Below are positions 6,093 to 8,115 of a stretch of 8,115 nucleotides of DNA, in pieces; the first letter of the stretch is position 1; each line of letters begins with the position of its first letter. The stretch spans positions 1 through 8,115 of the forward strand of contig JBAYAO010000067.1 in assembly GCA_041669745.1 (NCBI GenBank), read 5' to 3'. The stretch is from JBAZDV01 sp041669745. Lineage in GTDB: Archaea > Thermoplasmatota > Thermoplasmata > Methanomassiliicoccales > Methanomethylophilaceae. A program made the position numbers and the translations under genes. The notes beneath the pieces are model-generated. The model did not search any database, was not told where the DNA came from, and was given only the letters and a program-made list of their open reading frames with translations.

Positions 6093-6548
6093 ATGGCATT
6101 TGACGATGCAAGATCTGCAGCTGAGAAATTCTGCAATGCTTATGACGGTGCATTTGGAAAATTCAATCTCGGGGACGATTGTGATAGAGGATTTGCGACC
6201 GCAACCCATGAATTAAAGAGCCGTTACACAAGCGCAAGTATTGTAATGTTCTCGGTAGAGGACGACATCTCCGGAGTATATTCAGAGAAAGTTGAATTTG
6301 TAAAAGAAAAAAGCAAACCGACCGTCATGGGGAAGCCCACGCTCATCTCTAAAAAATTCGGATTCGATGAGGAGTACGGAACGATAACAAACTTTTCAAT
6401 GATGGGTCAAAAAGGGGGATTCGTCTATTATGCCGCACATACAGGAAAATCTTTGATGTGTGCACAGTTGTTCTCTCTACAAGGCAATATCAGCGACGAT
6501 GATCTGAGCTCTGTGATGAGAGTAATTATTGAATCCGCGAAAAATTAA
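6093..6548 (+). CDS. Small soluble protein, single copy of the unrecognised domain found twice in the surface protein
   Basis: Unrecognised; 151 residues with no signal or membrane segment, so cytosolic. It aligns along its length with each domain of the 3508-4563 product: SIVMFSVEDD (49-58) matches NYVIFTISDD, TVMG (77-80) is identical to TVMG of domain 2, EYGTITNFSMMG (94-105) matches AYGYYNNYSMYG, VYYAAHTG (111-118) matches MYYAGYYE, and GNISDDDLSSVMRVI (131-145) matches GTLAENDFTTLAENI. Cysteines are at 14, 30 and 123. The ATG directly follows operator 4 and no ribosome-binding site is visible, so leaderless expression is likely. It is divergent from the substrate-binding protein gene and convergent with the CobN-like gene. 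A cytosolic counterpart of a surface domain suggests ligand or metal handling on both sides of the membrane; this is inference. Confidence 0.85.
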   Translation: MAFDDARSAAEKFCNAYDGAFGKFNLGDDCDRGFATATHELKSRYTSASIVMFSVEDDISGVYSEKVEFVKEKSKPTVMGKPTLISKKFGFDEEYGTITNFSMMGQKGGFVYYAAHTGKSLMCAQLFSLQGNISDDDLSSVMRVIIESAKN

Positions 6549-6759
6549 AAGTGCTGACAAAGTGGCTCGAAATGATTTCAAAGAAATTTGTCGAATCACT
6601 CTTTCTGAGTCGTAGTCGTCATGATACAGTCGCGGGCTATGACATACGTAGGCGTCTGTATGCAAAAAACGGTATGGATCGTCAAGCCCACACGCTCTAT
6701 TGGCGGTCACTAAGTGTTCTCATTGAAATGACATAGAGGCCCATCGGATTGTCAAAATG
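6549..6759. other. 211-bp spacer between convergent genes, no supported gene
   Basis: No tRNA, clear hairpin-plus-T-run or copy of the operator is visible. A 61-codon plus-strand frame starting GTG 6551, two bases after the TAA, has no recognisable domain and no ribosome-binding site; I do not call it. A 7-bp inverted repeat ATGACAT (6728-6734)/ATGTCAT (6757-6763) with a 22-base gap overlaps the CobN stop and is probably chance. Confidence 0.5.
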
Positions 6760-8115
6760 TCATATGTCGCTGTCCGATTCAGCCTGATCTTCGCATTCGA
6801 GGTAGGCTTCTTTCAAAGTCTCCAACTCTTCTTCCGTCGCATTCCAATATTTGCGTTTATAGGACTCGTTAAGTCTTTCTATCATGTTCATCAACGCCCA
6901 ATTATTGTTCTCGCGGAGACGCGCTCTCATCTTCTTGTCGGCGATATAGCATTTTTCCATATCGCTGAATACGCTGCTGTCAACAGCACCAGTAGTTGCA
7001 GCGAGGCCCAAGACATTTTCGAATCTGTCATTGATCGCCTGTGCGCCATGATATTCCGTTTCGAGCATACCGTCTATCCATTTGGGATTGAGCAGTCTTG
7101 TGCGGATTCCGTGTTCAATCGAGGTTTTGACATCCTGGGTCTTAAGTCTAGGGCCAGTGTTGTCTGTTATGTACATGGCGGCTTTTGACCCGCGCGAGAG
7201 TTCTACCGCTTTGGACAATCCGCCGAAGAATTCATAGTAGTGATCGAGATCGATGAGTTCGTGTTCTATATTATCCCTTATCTGCGAGACGATATCGACG
7301 TTCTTGTGATTGACGGACATCAGGCCCTTCACATCCCTTCCTCTGAATTTCAAAGAATATGCGTGTCTCATACTTTCTTCAAAGACGTTTGCAAGATCAT
7401 CTTCCTTATCCCATGACGAGGTGTTGACAACATCGGTCATACCGGTACCGTACAATCCTTCGCCGGGACCGAACAAACGACAACGGGAGAGGTCTCTGGC
7501 ATCTTCTTCCGAGTATCCGTCATTCAAAAGCTTCTGATAGTTTCTGCGCGTGTTCCCCGCAAAGAAACTATCTCCATCCGGTTCGTTCAATTCGTCGAGT
7601 TCTTTGAACAGAGTGTTCAATCCTGTGACAAGATTCGAGAACATGTCCCTGAAGAATCCGCAGATGGATACGGTAACGTCTATGCGAGGGCGTCCGAGTT
7701 CTTCTATCGGTATTATCTCGAATCTGTCCTTGAAGCTTCCTCCGGTATCAGCCATTCGGAATCCGAGATAATCAAGTATCTGACCTACCGAAGCACCCTG
7801 GCTCCTGGATACCTCCAGCCCCCACATCACCATTGCGACCGATTTCGGATATTCTCCATGTTCCCTGTAGTACATCTCGATGGTGTTCTCGGCTGCTTGC
7901 GAACCTCTTTCGAATGCTGTCACGGACGGTACCTTCATGGGGTCGAATTGAACTATGTTGTATCCTGTCGGGACTATCTCCGGCGACCTGAGGAAATCCC
8001 CGCCGGGTTTCACGTCCGTGAACCCCCCGTCGAGTGCGTTCATAAGGCCTCTTATCTCATCGCATCCTGTGGCGCGTTCCATCGTTTTTTTCTCATATTC
8101 AAGCGAGGATAACAC
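6760..8115 (-). CDS. cobN: CobN/BchH-family metal chelatase large subunit, C-terminal part (right edge cuts it)
   Basis: CobN is the large porphyrin/corrinoid-binding subunit of ATP-dependent cobaltochelatase; BchH is its magnesium relative. The visible 451 residues cover the conserved C-terminal third of a protein normally about 1,100-1,400 long, and the frame is open through the edge, so the true start lies beyond 8115. Family landmarks in order: PGGDFLRSPEIVPTGYNIVQFDP (about 37-59), VAMVMWGLE (93-101), ELGRPRIDVTVSICGFFRDMF (139-159), RLFGPGEGLYGTGM (213-226), the W..EDDLANVF block, DHYYEFFGGLSKAVELSRG, RLLNPKWIDGML, GLAATTGAVDSSVF and the end KYWNATEEELETLKEAYLECED. No frameshift is seen. 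In methanogens such homologues occur in several copies and not all insert cobalt, so the metal is uncertain. Its promoter is outside the window, so membership of the palindrome regulon cannot be tested. Confidence 0.9.
   Translation of the reverse strand: MLSSLEYEKKTMERATGCDEIRGLMNALDGGFTDVKPGGDFLRSPEIVPTGYNIVQFDPMKVPSVTAFERGSQAAENTIEMYYREHGEYPKSVAMVMWGLEVSRSQGASVGQILDYLGFRMADTGGSFKDRFEIIPIEELGRPRIDVTVSICGFFRDMFSNLVTGLNTLFKELDELNEPDGDSFFAGNTRRNYQKLLNDGYSEEDARDLSRCRLFGPGEGLYGTGMTDVVNTSSWDKEDDLANVFEESMRHAYSLKFRGRDVKGLMSVNHKNVDIVSQIRDNIEHELIDLDHYYEFFGGLSKAVELSRGSKAAMYITDNTGPRLKTQDVKTSIEHGIRTRLLNPKWIDGMLETEYHGAQAINDRFENVLGLAATTGAVDSSVFSDMEKCYIADKKMRARLRENNNWALMNMIERLNESYKRKYWNATEEELETLKEAYLECEDQAESDSDI

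Noticed and set aside
6551..6736. Possible 61-codon gene just after the small single-domain gene
   Set aside because: GTG start, no ribosome-binding site, no recognisable domain, Arg-rich composition unlike its neighbours. It is more likely a random frame in the spacer.
6728..6763. Inverted repeat ATGACAT/ATGTCAT at the end of the CobN-like gene as a terminator
   Set aside because: The stem is only 7 bp with a 22-base gap, half of it inside the coding end, and no T-run follows on the minus strand.
1..8115. CRISPR array, tRNA/rRNA genes, insertion sequence or phage element
   Set aside because: No spaced direct repeats, no tRNA-like cloverleaf, no transposase or integrase motifs and no terminal inverted repeats were seen.

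Overview
The window looks archaeal. All four regulated promoters carry AT-rich TATA-like elements 15-30 bp from a palindromic site. Ribosome-binding signals are GGTG/GTGA-like. One gene appears leaderless, and two surface proteins have the short N-terminal membrane anchor followed by an Asn/Ser/Thr-rich linker that is common in methanogens. A cobaltochelatase-type CobN next to a FecCD-type ABC transporter, a dockerin-bearing binding protein and stop codons that are only TGA or TAA fit a methanogen of the Thermoplasmatota (Methanomassiliicoccales-like). That placement is inference and was not tested by any search.

Layout, left to right. At 1-392 (minus) lies the 5' part of an inositol-monophosphatase-family gene that carries two compensating single-base frameshifts. 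At 438-3406 (minus) a compact three-gene operon encodes two different FecCD/BtuC-type permeases and their ATPase, in the order permease 1, permease 2, ATPase. At 3508-4563 (minus) is a membrane-anchored surface protein made of two copies of an unrecognised ~150-residue domain. At 4713-5975 (minus) is a membrane-anchored substrate-binding protein with an N-terminal dockerin-like module. At 6093-6548 (plus) is a small soluble protein that is a single, anchor-less copy of the same unrecognised domain. At 6760-8115 (minus) is the C-terminal part of a CobN-family chelatase that runs off the right edge.

The four transcription units between 2315 and 6548 share one palindrome, TTGGAT-N5-ATCCAA, placed 3-12 bases upstream of each start codon and overlapping or close to the predicted transcription start. 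Two of the sites are identical over 17 bases. I read this as the operator of one repressor. It would link the transporter, its binding protein, the two-domain surface protein and the small cytosolic paralog into one uptake regulon.

A working model, which is inference: the dockerin-type binding protein captures a metal chelate or tetrapyrrole (iron-siderophore, heme, corrinoid or similar), the heterodimeric permease and ATPase import it, and the new domain acts on the same ligand or metal on both faces of the membrane. The neighbouring CobN homologue suggests tetrapyrrole or cobalt chemistry, but the ligand cannot be decided from this sequence. The new domain family together with its shared operator is the least explained and most interesting content here.
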